Below, piece after piece: positions 7,721 to 15,849 of a DNA stretch of 39,343 nucleotides. The stretch's first letter is position 1, and the number at the start of each line of letters is the position of its first letter. The translations under genes and the position numbers were made by a program. Below the pieces are notes generated by a model. The model was not told the DNA's origin. It did not search any database and saw only the letters and a program-made list of their open reading frames with translations. This stretch comes from Bradymonadales bacterium (lineage in GTDB: Bacteria > Myxococcota_A > UBA9042 > PWKZ01), in NCBI GenBank assembly GCA_003559575.1, contig PWKZ01000202.1, positions 1-39,343 on the forward strand, written 5' to 3'.

Positions 7721-10700
7721 GTGCAGAAGCAGAGCGCGCTTAGTCTGGCCCTGTTGTCTCCGGAGATCCGTGTCTCGTGTGCGCTTCAGTGCACCACGGA
7801 TTTGGGCCCCGACGGGCTCCTTGTGAAGCTCGGCCCGACCTCCGGGGTGGCCTACTTCCCGTTCATCTCGGGTAATCTACCGCAAAAACTGTGCGTTCGG
7901 TTCATGTTGCCGGGGGGCGAGCTCGACGTCTCGCTCAACGGCGAGGTGGTCGAGAGCGATCGTCTCAAAGATGGTGGCTGCTCGTTACTCCTCGACTTCG
8001 CTTCAGAAGACGAGAACCTCCGCTCCATCGAGCAATTTGTCCTGGCCAGGTTGAGGGCCCAGATGGCCGAGGCGGTGGAGCGAGGGCCGACCCCGGCCGA
8101 TGTCACCCAGGGACGGGTCATGGCGGTCGACGAGCTGCCGGAGCTGCGGCGCGAGCTGACGCGCCCGCGGGACACGACCCTGTGCGATCCCGTTGCCGGA
8201 AGATACGAGAAGGCGACCATTCGGTGGGAACAGGACGGTGGGCTTCTGGTTGAGCCGAGAGGGTCGCTCGAACTCAAGACGGGAGCCTGGTTGTACGCGA
8301 GCTGGCGCTCCGAGGGCAACCTGGTTCAGGCCTGCACACAAATCGTCGCGCGGCGAACCAATGGTCTCCTATGCGGCCCGCCGGCGATGGTTTGTCTCTA
8401 TCCCGCCAGTGGCGAGGCGCGACAAGGGGGCGCCCCGGATCTGCGCGTCGAGATCGAGCTCCCCTATCCGCGGGGCAAGAGGCTCATCCGTCAGGTGGTG
8501 GAGCAGAACGACCGCGGGCTGGCGTTCCACGTGGGTGTCGACGAGCCGTATTTCATTCCGGGGACCCCTCTCTTGAAGATGGCGCTCGTCAACCCGGCCG
8601 GCAGCGAGACGCTGCACCGTCCCGGCTACGTCTCCGAGATTGAGCCAAAGCAAGACGCGAGTGGGCAGGTCCGCCACTTGCTCGTCCGTGTGAACTTCGA
8701 TCTGAGCGCGCAGGGCTATAGCAAGGGATACCGCGGGGCCGCGAAGAAGGCGCGCGACAGGCGCCCGACGCTCCTCGAGCGGGCGGCCTTCGCCGTGAGC
8801 GAGCTGTGGCCCGAGGTGCGCCCTGCGGAGCCGGGCGTTTTGACCGGCGAGCCGAGCGCGCCGACCGAGGTGGACGTCGTTCGCTACATGAACGAGCACC
8901 GCCAGCAGTTGGCGGGGATCCTCAACATGACCCCGCACGACGCCCCGGGGGCGCTCGTCGCGCCGGTGGTCGTGATCCCTCCGGCGTTCGGCCGGCGCAA
9001 GGAGTCCACCAGCATCGTCGCGCTCACAATCGTCGAGAGCTTCGCGCGCGCGGGCAAGGATGTGGTGGTGCTGCGCTACGATGGCATCCGCGCGCTCGGC
9101 GAGAGCTACAAGGATCCCGACTGCCGCGACAGGGGGCGCGAGAACCTGCGCATGACCTTGTCCCAGGCCGTGCGGGATATCGACGCGACGCTCGACTATG
9201 TCTACAACAATCCGCGCTTCAAACCCACCAAGGTCACCTTGCTGTCGTTCAGCTTGCAAGGCGTGGTCGCTCGTCGCGCCGTCTTTGAGGACCGTGGCCA
9301 ACGGATCCACAACTGGCTGGGGGTCATGTGCCCGCCGGCGGTGCGCGAGCTGATTCGCAACGGGTGCGGCGGTGTGGACTACATCGCCAACTATGCCGCC
9401 GGCCTCCGCGCGGGCGAGGTGCCCATCTTGGGGATCCCCATTGACTGCGACCGCTTCTGCCGCGACGCCCTCGACAACAGCTTGGCGTTCATGGCCGACG
9501 CCAAGCGCGAGGTGGCCGAAATCGGGATCCCCATCACCTGGCTGTCGGGCGAGCACGACGCCTGGGTCGATCCGGCCACGGTGCATGAGTTCCTGTCGGT
9601 TCCGGCTCCGGCGCCGCGCCACCATGAGATGCTGCCCACGGGCCATCTGCCGCTCAGCAGCGATGACGCACTGGTGATGTCGGCGGCGATCGTGCGCCAC
9701 GTCTCCAAGTTCTTGTTTGGCCAACCGATCGAGCCGACTCCACCGGGGTTGCGCCGGATCGTGCGGGTGCGTCGCAGCGAGTGGGCGCGGCGGCCCAAGG
9801 CGCCGCTGGCCAACAAGCGGAGCTACTGGCAGGGCTACCTGTTGGGGGAGGGTGACGGGAGCCTTGGCTACGACGTCCTCTCGACCACCGAGGAGTACGG
9901 GGAGTTCATCGCCCGGCAGGTGAAGTTGCTCGCCCCGCGCCGGGGGCAAGTGATAGCCGACATGGGCTGCGGCACCGGCAACCTGGCGCTCGCGCTGATG
10001 CAGCGGGCGGGGCGCCGCCGGTTCAGGCGGTTCGAGCGGCTCGTGTTGGTCGACCTGGTCGAGCAGGCGATCGAGGAGAGCGAGCGCAAGCTCGGCGCTT
10101 TCTTCCGGGAGAACCCGCGGGTGGAGCTCCCGAGCTACGAGAGCCACTGCGTCAATCTCGAGCTCGATCCGACGGTGACTGTCAGGCGCTTCGTGCGCGG
10201 AGAGTTGTCCGACCTCGAGCCGCTCAAGGGGGTGTTCGGCAACATCTCGGACTACACTCTCGATCTGTGGCAGAACAACTCCGGCGACCTCTTGCCGGCG
10301 GTGCTGCGCGGCGCCGATACGAGCGATCTCGATCTCGACTCGTTGGCGCGTCAGCTCGGCGATGCGGAGCTCGAGATCGCCCTCGACATGAACCGCGTGG
10401 CGCGGCTGGTGCGGGGGAGCGTCAGCGCGTCCGATCTCGCTGAAGAGGCGCACGAGCGCATCGAGCGGGGCGAGCGCCTCGGACTGGAACACCTGCGGCT
10501 CGACACGCTCGCGCCGCGGGAGAGTTTGGGGCAGGAGCGGCTGCCGTTCGACGACGAGTCCTTCGACGGGATTGTCTCCAGCATCGTGCTGAGCTACTTG
10601 AACAACCCGCTCGAGACGCTGCACGAGTTCTATCGCTGCCTGAAGCCCGGCGGGCGTCTGGTGGTCTCGTCGATGTTGCCCGACGCCGACATGAGCAAGA

Positions 10701-11020
10701 TCTACATGCGGCTGCTCTATCGCATCGAGTCCGGCCGGCCGGTGGCGATCCCCAAGGGCATCTCGCGCGCGCGGTTCGTGGAGGAGGTGCGCGCCTATGC
10801 CGACTCGGCCGCGTTCCTCTTGAATCTGGTCGAGGAGGGGCAGTTTTCCTTCTTGTCCCGCGCCGAGCTGGGCGAGCTCGTTCGTCGGGCCGGGTTCGTG
10901 CGGGCGCGCCAGCACTTGTCGTTCGGGAGCCCGCCGATGGCCCACATCGCGGTGGCCTACAAGCCGCTGGGCGTTTTGGCCGCCGATGGCGGAGTGATTG
11001 CCGGTGAAGGTGAACCGTGA
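7721..11020 (+). CDS. PilZ-like / LuxD-like alpha/beta hydrolase / SAM methyltransferase fusion protein
   Basis: This is a 1099-residue cytoplasmic multidomain protein of unknown function. Residues 1-115 look like a PilZ fold (GEVV..D..., then LLLDF and IEQFVLARL), and a second PilZ-like segment spans about 170-330. Residues about 400-665 form an alpha/beta hydrolase resembling LuxD-type acyltransferases. It opens with VVVIPPAFG at 416 and has a likely triad of Ser511 (LLSFSLQG, not the usual GxSxG), Asp613 (SGEHDAWVD) and His642 (PTGHLPL). Residues about 700-1075 are a class I methyltransferase with motif I ADMGCGTGN at 746-754 and LKPGGRLVVSS late. About 185 residues separate motif I from the PFDDESFDGIVSS segment, far more than usual, so an insertion is present. 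The start is GTG 7721 after GGGGAG. Its stop overlaps the next gene's GTG (GTGA). The hydrolase and methyltransferase calls are good; PilZ is weaker because the RxxxR and D/NxSxxG signatures are imperfect. Confidence 0.85.
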   Translation: MQKQSALSLALLSPEIRVSCALQCTTDLGPDGLLVKLGPTSGVAYFPFISGNLPQKLCVRFMLPGGELDVSLNGEVVESDRLKDGGCSLLLDFASEDENLRSIEQFVLARLRAQMAEAVERGPTPADVTQGRVMAVDELPELRRELTRPRDTTLCDPVAGRYEKATIRWEQDGGLLVEPRGSLELKTGAWLYASWRSEGNLVQACTQIVARRTNGLLCGPPAMVCLYPASGEARQGGAPDLRVEIELPYPRGKRLIRQVVEQNDRGLAFHVGVDEPYFIPGTPLLKMALVNPAGSETLHRPGYVSEIEPKQDASGQVRHLLVRVNFDLSAQGYSKGYRGAAKKARDRRPTLLERAAFAVSELWPEVRPAEPGVLTGEPSAPTEVDVVRYMNEHRQQLAGILNMTPHDAPGALVAPVVVIPPAFGRRKESTSIVALTIVESFARAGKDVVVLRYDGIRALGESYKDPDCRDRGRENLRMTLSQAVRDIDATLDYVYNNPRFKPTKVTLLSFSLQGVVARRAVFEDRGQRIHNWLGVMCPPAVRELIRNGCGGVDYIANYAAGLRAGEVPILGIPIDCDRFCRDALDNSLAFMADAKREVAEIGIPITWLSGEHDAWVDPATVHEFLSVPAPAPRHHEMLPTGHLPLSSDDALVMSAAIVRHVSKFLFGQPIEPTPPGLRRIVRVRRSEWARRPKAPLANKRSYWQGYLLGEGDGSLGYDVLSTTEEYGEFIARQVKLLAPRRGQVIADMGCGTGNLALALMQRAGRRRFRRFERLVLVDLVEQAIEESERKLGAFFRENPRVELPSYESHCVNLELDPTVTVRRFVRGELSDLEPLKGVFGNISDYTLDLWQNNSGDLLPAVLRGADTSDLDLDSLARQLGDAELEIALDMNRVARLVRGSVSASDLAEEAHERIERGERLGLEHLRLDTLAPRESLGQERLPFDDESFDGIVSSIVLSYLNNPLETLHEFYRCLKPGGRLVVSSMLPDADMSKIYMRLLYRIESGRPVAIPKGISRARFVEEVRAYADSAAFLLNLVEEGQFSFLSRAELGELVRRAGFVRARQHLSFGSPPMAHIAVAYKPLGVLAADGGVIAGEGEP

Positions 11021-13731
11021 GCTGGCTAGAACTCTGGAGCAAAGAGTCGCGCTTTGATCTCGGCGCCGAGTTCGACCAAGAGTTGGCGGACAATGTCAGG
11101 TCCGGGCTCGAGATCGCGGTGCGCTACGGGACTCTGTTCTACGCGGCGTTCTACCTGCTGGATCTGGTCCAGGACATTGAGCTGTATCGAGAGTTTTTAG
11201 CCCTTCGGATCGCGGCCGTCTTTTGGATATGGGGGTTCGGCGCCCTTGGAGCGCGCGCCAAGTCGCCGCGCCTGTTGTGCGCGGCGGTCGTGATGTGCTT
11301 TTTGGGGCCCTCGGCCTCCATCGCGGGCATGAGCCTGCTGCTTGACGGCCACGCCAGCACCTACTATGTCGGGCAGCTCCTGGTGATGGTGGTGGTGGGG
11401 TTCATTCCGTGGCGGGGAGCGTGGACGTTTTTGACGTGCGCTCTCATCGTGGCGCTGTGGGCTGGGCTGTTGATGCTGTTCGATCGGCCCCTGGCCGATT
11501 GGAATTGGCCGTTTTTTGTGACCAGCCTCGTTTTCATGGTGGGGACCGTGGGGGTCTCATCGCTGGTCACCGAGACCGCGTTCATGCTGCGCCGCCGCCT
11601 CTTTCGGGCGCGGCTCGAGCAGGCGCGCGCCAACGACGAGCTGCGGTTGTTGAACAACCATTTGTCGCAGCAGTCGCGCGAGCTCGAGCGCGCGCGCGAG
11701 GATTTACAGCAGCACTTTGTCAATCTCAAGGACGCCTACGATCACAAGAGCCGCTTCCTCGACATGATCTCCCACGAACTCAGAACCCCGCTGACATGCA
11801 TCCTGGCGCCTCTCGAAGGGTTGCTCCAGGGCAACGCGCAGGGGGTGTTGCGCGAGGTGTTGGGCGACATGCACCGGGCGGCGAACCAACTTCACGACCA
11901 GATCCGCGCCCTGCTCGACCTGTCGCGCTACGAGCGCAGCGACAAACCGCTGCAGCGCGCCGACCTTGATTTCGGTGGGCTGGTTGGTGAGCACATCCGC
12001 GCCTGGCGGGGGGTTGCTCAGCAGCGGGGCGTCGGGCTGTACTTTAAAGAGCCCGAGGAGGTCGTCGCGGCCAATGTCGATCGCGTCGAGGTCGCCAAGG
12101 TGATCCGCAACCTGCTGTCCAACGCCTTGAAGTTCACCCCGCGCGGCGGGAGAGTCACGGCCGCCGTGCGGTGCGACGAGTCCAGGGCGATCCTGGTGGT
12201 CAAGGACACCGGGGTCGGGATCCCCGAAGACAAGCAGACCGACGTGTTCAAACCCTTCGTCCAGGTGGACAGCGGCGACACCCGCTCGTCGGACGGCGCC
12301 GGCATCGGGCTCGCTCTGGTCCAGTCCATCGTGCTGCGCCACGAGGGGTGGGTTGAGCTCGACAGCCGGCCGGGCCACGGCTCCACCTTTCGGATCATGT
12401 TGCCGGCCGGCGACGCGCGGGCGCTCGAAGGACGGCGCGATGATGATGAGACGGTGGCCGACTACACGCCGCAGGCGATCATGCTCCCCGAGGACTCGAT
12501 CCGCGGCGAGCGGCCCGCCCCACCTGCCGACGACGGGGAATATGGCGCCGATGGGTCGACTTTTGGATGGGGTGGTGACCTGAGCGGGCGCCACCGCATG
12601 CTGCTGGTCGAGGACAACCCAAACCTGGTGGCGCTGTTGCGACGCGAGTTCAAGCCGCGGTTCGAGGTTATGGTCGCCCATGACGGTCGCGAAGGGCTCG
12701 ACAAGGCCCGCGCCTGCAAACCGGATGTGATTGTCTCCGACGTGATGATGCCGCGGATGAGTGGAATCGAGATGCTCGAGGCGCTTCGTGCCGATGAGAC
12801 GCTCAAGGACACCCCGGTGCTGTTGCTGACGGCGCGCGATTCGGCGCCTGATCGGGTGCGCGGGCTCGAGCTTGGGGCCGACGACTATCTGACCAAACCG
12901 TTCCACAAGGACGAGCTGTGGGCCAGGATAATCAAGCTTCTCCAGCGACGCCGGGTGGAGCAGACCTTGACCCGGCTCAATGAAGAGATGGCGGGGCATT
13001 CGAGCGAACTCGAGTGGCGCGTGCGCAGCATGTACTACAACATGGTGCGCACGCTCGTGGCCGCGGTCGACGCCAAGGACTACTACACCGGGGGGCACTC
13101 CGAGAGAGTGGCCTACTTCTCGGTCTATCTGGGCCGTAGCCTGGGCCTCCCGGAGCCCGAGGTCCAGACTCTCGAGCTGGCCGCGTTGCTGCATGACATC
13201 GGTAAAATCGGGATCCCCGACCGGGTGCTCAACAAGCCCGGCGCGCTGACTGGAGAGGAGATCCACTGCATCCAGCAGCATGCAATCCTCTCCGGGCAGA
13301 TCCTCGGCAAAGCGTCCGAGCTGGACGAGCTCAGGCAAATAGTCGAGCAGCATCACGAGCGCTGGGACGGCCGCGGTTATCCACTTGGTCTCGAGGGCGA
13401 GGATATCTGCCTGGCGGCGCGGATCATCGGTGTCGCCGACACCTGGGACGCGATGTTGTCTGATCGCGTCTACCGCCCCGGAATGGAGCCCGAGGTGGCG
13501 ATCGGGAGGATGAAGTCGCTGGCGGGCAAGGACTTCGATCCGACGATTGTCAAGCTCCTGGTGGCCGGCTATCACAGCTTGATCCCGCCCGAGTCCGTGC
13601 GCAGGGAGCGGTTGCTCAGGCCTTCGGCGGGCGCGGTCGGATCGGAGCCGCAGGTGCGCGCGGGTCGCAACGACGACGACTCCGATGCCCCCCTGGGCGA
13701 GCTAATCCCACTCGTGCGTCCCAAGAAGTGA
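11017..13731 (+). CDS. Membrane sensor histidine kinase-receiver-HD-GYP hybrid
   Basis: In this 904-residue protein, about six transmembrane segments (residues 33-187) form an unknown sensory domain. A coiled coil (about 193-245) follows, then HisKA with His253 in SHELRTPLT and HATPase_c with NLLSNALKF, DTGVGIP and GAGIGLAL. After a low-complexity linker comes a receiver with Asp575 in VSDVMMPRMSG. A full HD-GYP phosphodiesterase closes the chain, with LLHDIGKIGIP at 724-734 and HHERWDGRGYP at 779-789. It should sense a membrane-level cue, pass phosphate to its own receiver, and control hydrolysis of cyclic di-GMP. Sensor and output are usually separate proteins, as in RpfC and RpfG. The GTG start overlaps the upstream stop by 4 bases, so the two genes are co-translated and probably functionally linked. 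All catalytic motifs are intact. Confidence 0.93.
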   Translation: MSWLELWSKESRFDLGAEFDQELADNVRSGLEIAVRYGTLFYAAFYLLDLVQDIELYREFLALRIAAVFWIWGFGALGARAKSPRLLCAAVVMCFLGPSASIAGMSLLLDGHASTYYVGQLLVMVVVGFIPWRGAWTFLTCALIVALWAGLLMLFDRPLADWNWPFFVTSLVFMVGTVGVSSLVTETAFMLRRRLFRARLEQARANDELRLLNNHLSQQSRELERAREDLQQHFVNLKDAYDHKSRFLDMISHELRTPLTCILAPLEGLLQGNAQGVLREVLGDMHRAANQLHDQIRALLDLSRYERSDKPLQRADLDFGGLVGEHIRAWRGVAQQRGVGLYFKEPEEVVAANVDRVEVAKVIRNLLSNALKFTPRGGRVTAAVRCDESRAILVVKDTGVGIPEDKQTDVFKPFVQVDSGDTRSSDGAGIGLALVQSIVLRHEGWVELDSRPGHGSTFRIMLPAGDARALEGRRDDDETVADYTPQAIMLPEDSIRGERPAPPADDGEYGADGSTFGWGGDLSGRHRMLLVEDNPNLVALLRREFKPRFEVMVAHDGREGLDKARACKPDVIVSDVMMPRMSGIEMLEALRADETLKDTPVLLLTARDSAPDRVRGLELGADDYLTKPFHKDELWARIIKLLQRRRVEQTLTRLNEEMAGHSSELEWRVRSMYYNMVRTLVAAVDAKDYYTGGHSERVAYFSVYLGRSLGLPEPEVQTLELAALLHDIGKIGIPDRVLNKPGALTGEEIHCIQQHAILSGQILGKASELDELRQIVEQHHERWDGRGYPLGLEGEDICLAARIIGVADTWDAMLSDRVYRPGMEPEVAIGRMKSLAGKDFDPTIVKLLVAGYHSLIPPESVRRERLLRPSAGAVGSEPQVRAGRNDDDSDAPLGELIPLVRPKK

Positions 13732-13732
13732 T

Positions 13733-13744
13733 CCCGCGCGCGGG
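13733..13744. terminator. Possible terminator hairpin between convergent genes
   Basis: The self-complementary CCCGCGCGCGGG is followed on the plus strand by TTTGCT. It fills most of the 18-base gap between the convergent stops at 13731 and 13750. The T-run is short, so termination efficiency is uncertain. Confidence 0.35.
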
Positions 13745-13749
13745 TTTGC

Positions 13750-15849
13750 TCAACTCCGGCTGATAAACGAGGCGGCGGCGGCGGGCTCGAGAGGGCGCGA
13801 GAAGAGGTAGCCCTGTCCCTGGGGACATTTGAGTTCCCGCAGACGGCCGAGCTGAGACTGCGTCTCGACCCCCTCGGCGATGATGTTCATCTCGAATTGA
13901 CGGCCAAGGGTTAGGAGGGTGCTCACGATCGCGTCGTCCTCCTTGCTCCCGAGCGCCTGAATGAACGACTTGTCGATCTTGATCGAGTCGTACCGGAACC
14001 GTTTGAGATAGCTGAGCGACGAGTAGCCGGTCCCGAAGTCATCGATATGGAGCTGGATGCCAAGCTCCTGCAAGGCGTGCAACGTGGTCAGCACGAGAGC
14101 CGCGTGATCGAGGACCACGTTCTCGGTCAGCTCCAGCCTCACGCTCTGCGGATCGACTCCGCTCTCGTCGATGATGCCGGCCACCCGGCGCACCATATCG
14201 CGCTGCAGGAACATCTGGCCCGACATGTTGACGCTGATCGAGAGCGGCGGCAAGCTGGGGTAGGTGCGCTGCCAGTCGCGCGCCTGGCCGCAGGCCTCCT
14301 TGAGTGTCCACCAGCTGATGGGGATGATGAGGCCGTTCTCCTCGGCCAGCGGGATGAACTCGCTCGGCGGGACCAGGTGACCGTCCGGGTGGCGCCAGCG
14401 GATCAACGCCTCGAACCCGACGAGGCGGCGCTCGTCCAGCGACACTACCGGCTGGTAGTGCATGCAAAACTCGTTGCGCTCCACCGCCCGCCGGAGCTCG
14501 GACTCGAGAGTCATCAAGCGCATCGCGCGGGTGTGCATCTCCTGGTCGAAGACCGCGTAACGCGCTCCGCCGCCTGATTTGGCGCGGTACATCGCGATGT
14601 CGGCGTCGCGCAGGACCTCTTCCGGCTTGTGATAGTCGGGCCCGTCGACGGCGATCCCAACGCTGGTGGTCGTGAAGACCTCGTGCCCCTCGAGTGTGAA
14701 GGGCCGCTCCAGGATTTTGAGGATTCGCCGACTGACGTTGATCGCGCTCGCCAGGCAGTCTCCGTTGGTGAGCAACACGGCGAACTCGTCTCCGCCGAGG
14801 CGGGCGACGGTCTCGCCGTCGCGGACCACTTTTGTCAGCCGTCTTGCGATGGCTCTCAACAGCTCGTCTCCGGCCACATGTCCCAGGCTGTCGTTGACCG
14901 TCTTGAACCGATCGAGATCCAGGAACACGACCGCGAACCCCGCGTTCGGCCGTCGTTTCATTCGCTTGATCGCCTGGCCCAGCCGATCGAGAAACAGCGC
15001 TCGATTGGGCAGCCCGGTCAGAGCGTCGTGCAGCGCGTCGTGTACGAGCTGCTCCTCGGCCTGCTTGCGCGCCGTGATGTCGCTCATCGATCCGGCCATG
15101 CGAACGGGGGGCGTTTTCCTGCGATCGTCGCCCGTCCTCCAAACCGCGATCCCCCGACTCATGACCCAGAGGTAGGACGAGTCCTTGCGCTGGATGCGGT
15201 ACTCGCACCGGAACTGCTCGCTGTTGCCGGCGAGGTGGGCGTTGAGCTGTTTTTTGAACGCCCGCTTGTCATCGGGATGGATCCTGTCGTGCCATTCGTT
15301 GGGCAGACCAGAGATCTCCTCCTCGCGGTGTCCGAGGATCGCCTTCCAGCGCGGCGAGAAGAAGATTGTCCCGGCTTTGATGTCCCAATCCCAGAGCCCG
15401 TCGTTGGCGCCGAGGACCGCGAGCGCGTAGCGCTCCTCGCTCTCGCGCAGCGCGTCCTCGGTGTCCTGGCGCTCGATGGCGTAACGAATCGCGCGCGCGA
15501 GCAGAGTGGCGTCCGTCTCGTGCTTGACGAGGTAGTCCTGGGCGCCGTGGCGAACGGTCTTGAGCGCGGTCGCTTGATCGACCAGGTTGGTGAGGATGAT
15601 GACCGGGAGCGAGGGGGCGATCTCGCGGATTCGCTCGAGCGAGTTCATTCCGAGGCTATCGGGGAGCGAGAAGTCCAGGAGGACGATGTCGAACGGCGCC
15701 TCTCGGATCTTCTCAAGAGCCGGTGCCAGCCTGAGGGCGTGCTCGATCTCAAACGACGGATCGCGCGCTTGGGCGAGCATGTCGCGGATCAGGTCGGCCT
15801 CCGCCTGGGTGTCCTCAATCATCAGGAGACGCAGCGTTTCTCCACTCAT
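13750..15849 (-). CDS. Response regulator with REC-PAS-GGDEF-EAL domains
   Basis: A 699-residue soluble protein for cyclic-di-GMP turnover. The receiver (1-125) has phosphoacceptor Asp59 in VLLDFSLPD. A PAS/PAC domain (about 135-265) starts YALAVLGANDGLWDWD. GGDEF (about 275-435) has an intact RLGGDEF. EAL (about 450-695) has GFEALIRW, ELTENVVL, DDFGTGYSSL, KIDKSF, EGVET and GYLFSRP, so both synthase and phosphodiesterase activity are possible. The position of the inhibitory RxxD site reads RDGE, so product inhibition may be weakened. ATG 15849 overlaps the stop of the upstream kinase gene by 4 bases, making that kinase the obvious phosphodonor. It converges with the HD-GYP gene, so two c-di-GMP output proteins lie tail to tail. 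Confidence 0.94.
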   Translation of the reverse strand: MSGETLRLLMIEDTQAEADLIRDMLAQARDPSFEIEHALRLAPALEKIREAPFDIVLLDFSLPDSLGMNSLERIREIAPSLPVIILTNLVDQATALKTVRHGAQDYLVKHETDATLLARAIRYAIERQDTEDALRESEERYALAVLGANDGLWDWDIKAGTIFFSPRWKAILGHREEEISGLPNEWHDRIHPDDKRAFKKQLNAHLAGNSEQFRCEYRIQRKDSSYLWVMSRGIAVWRTGDDRRKTPPVRMAGSMSDITARKQAEEQLVHDALHDALTGLPNRALFLDRLGQAIKRMKRRPNAGFAVVFLDLDRFKTVNDSLGHVAGDELLRAIARRLTKVVRDGETVARLGGDEFAVLLTNGDCLASAINVSRRILKILERPFTLEGHEVFTTTSVGIAVDGPDYHKPEEVLRDADIAMYRAKSGGGARYAVFDQEMHTRAMRLMTLESELRRAVERNEFCMHYQPVVSLDERRLVGFEALIRWRHPDGHLVPPSEFIPLAEENGLIIPISWWTLKEACGQARDWQRTYPSLPPLSISVNMSGQMFLQRDMVRRVAGIIDESGVDPQSVRLELTENVVLDHAALVLTTLHALQELGIQLHIDDFGTGYSSLSYLKRFRYDSIKIDKSFIQALGSKEDDAIVSTLLTLGRQFEMNIIAEGVETQSQLGRLRELKCPQGQGYLFSRPLEPAAAASFISRS

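Noticed and set aside
8369-10945. Long open frame (858 codons) on the minus strand inside the hydrolase/methyltransferase gene
   Set aside because: His-, Arg- and Pro-rich composition with no motif; it mirrors the codon bias of the real plus-strand gene in GC-rich DNA.
11704-13575. Long minus-strand open frame opposite the kinase-HD-GYP gene
   Set aside because: Antisense shadow of an unmistakable histidine kinase; no ribosome site or domain pattern.
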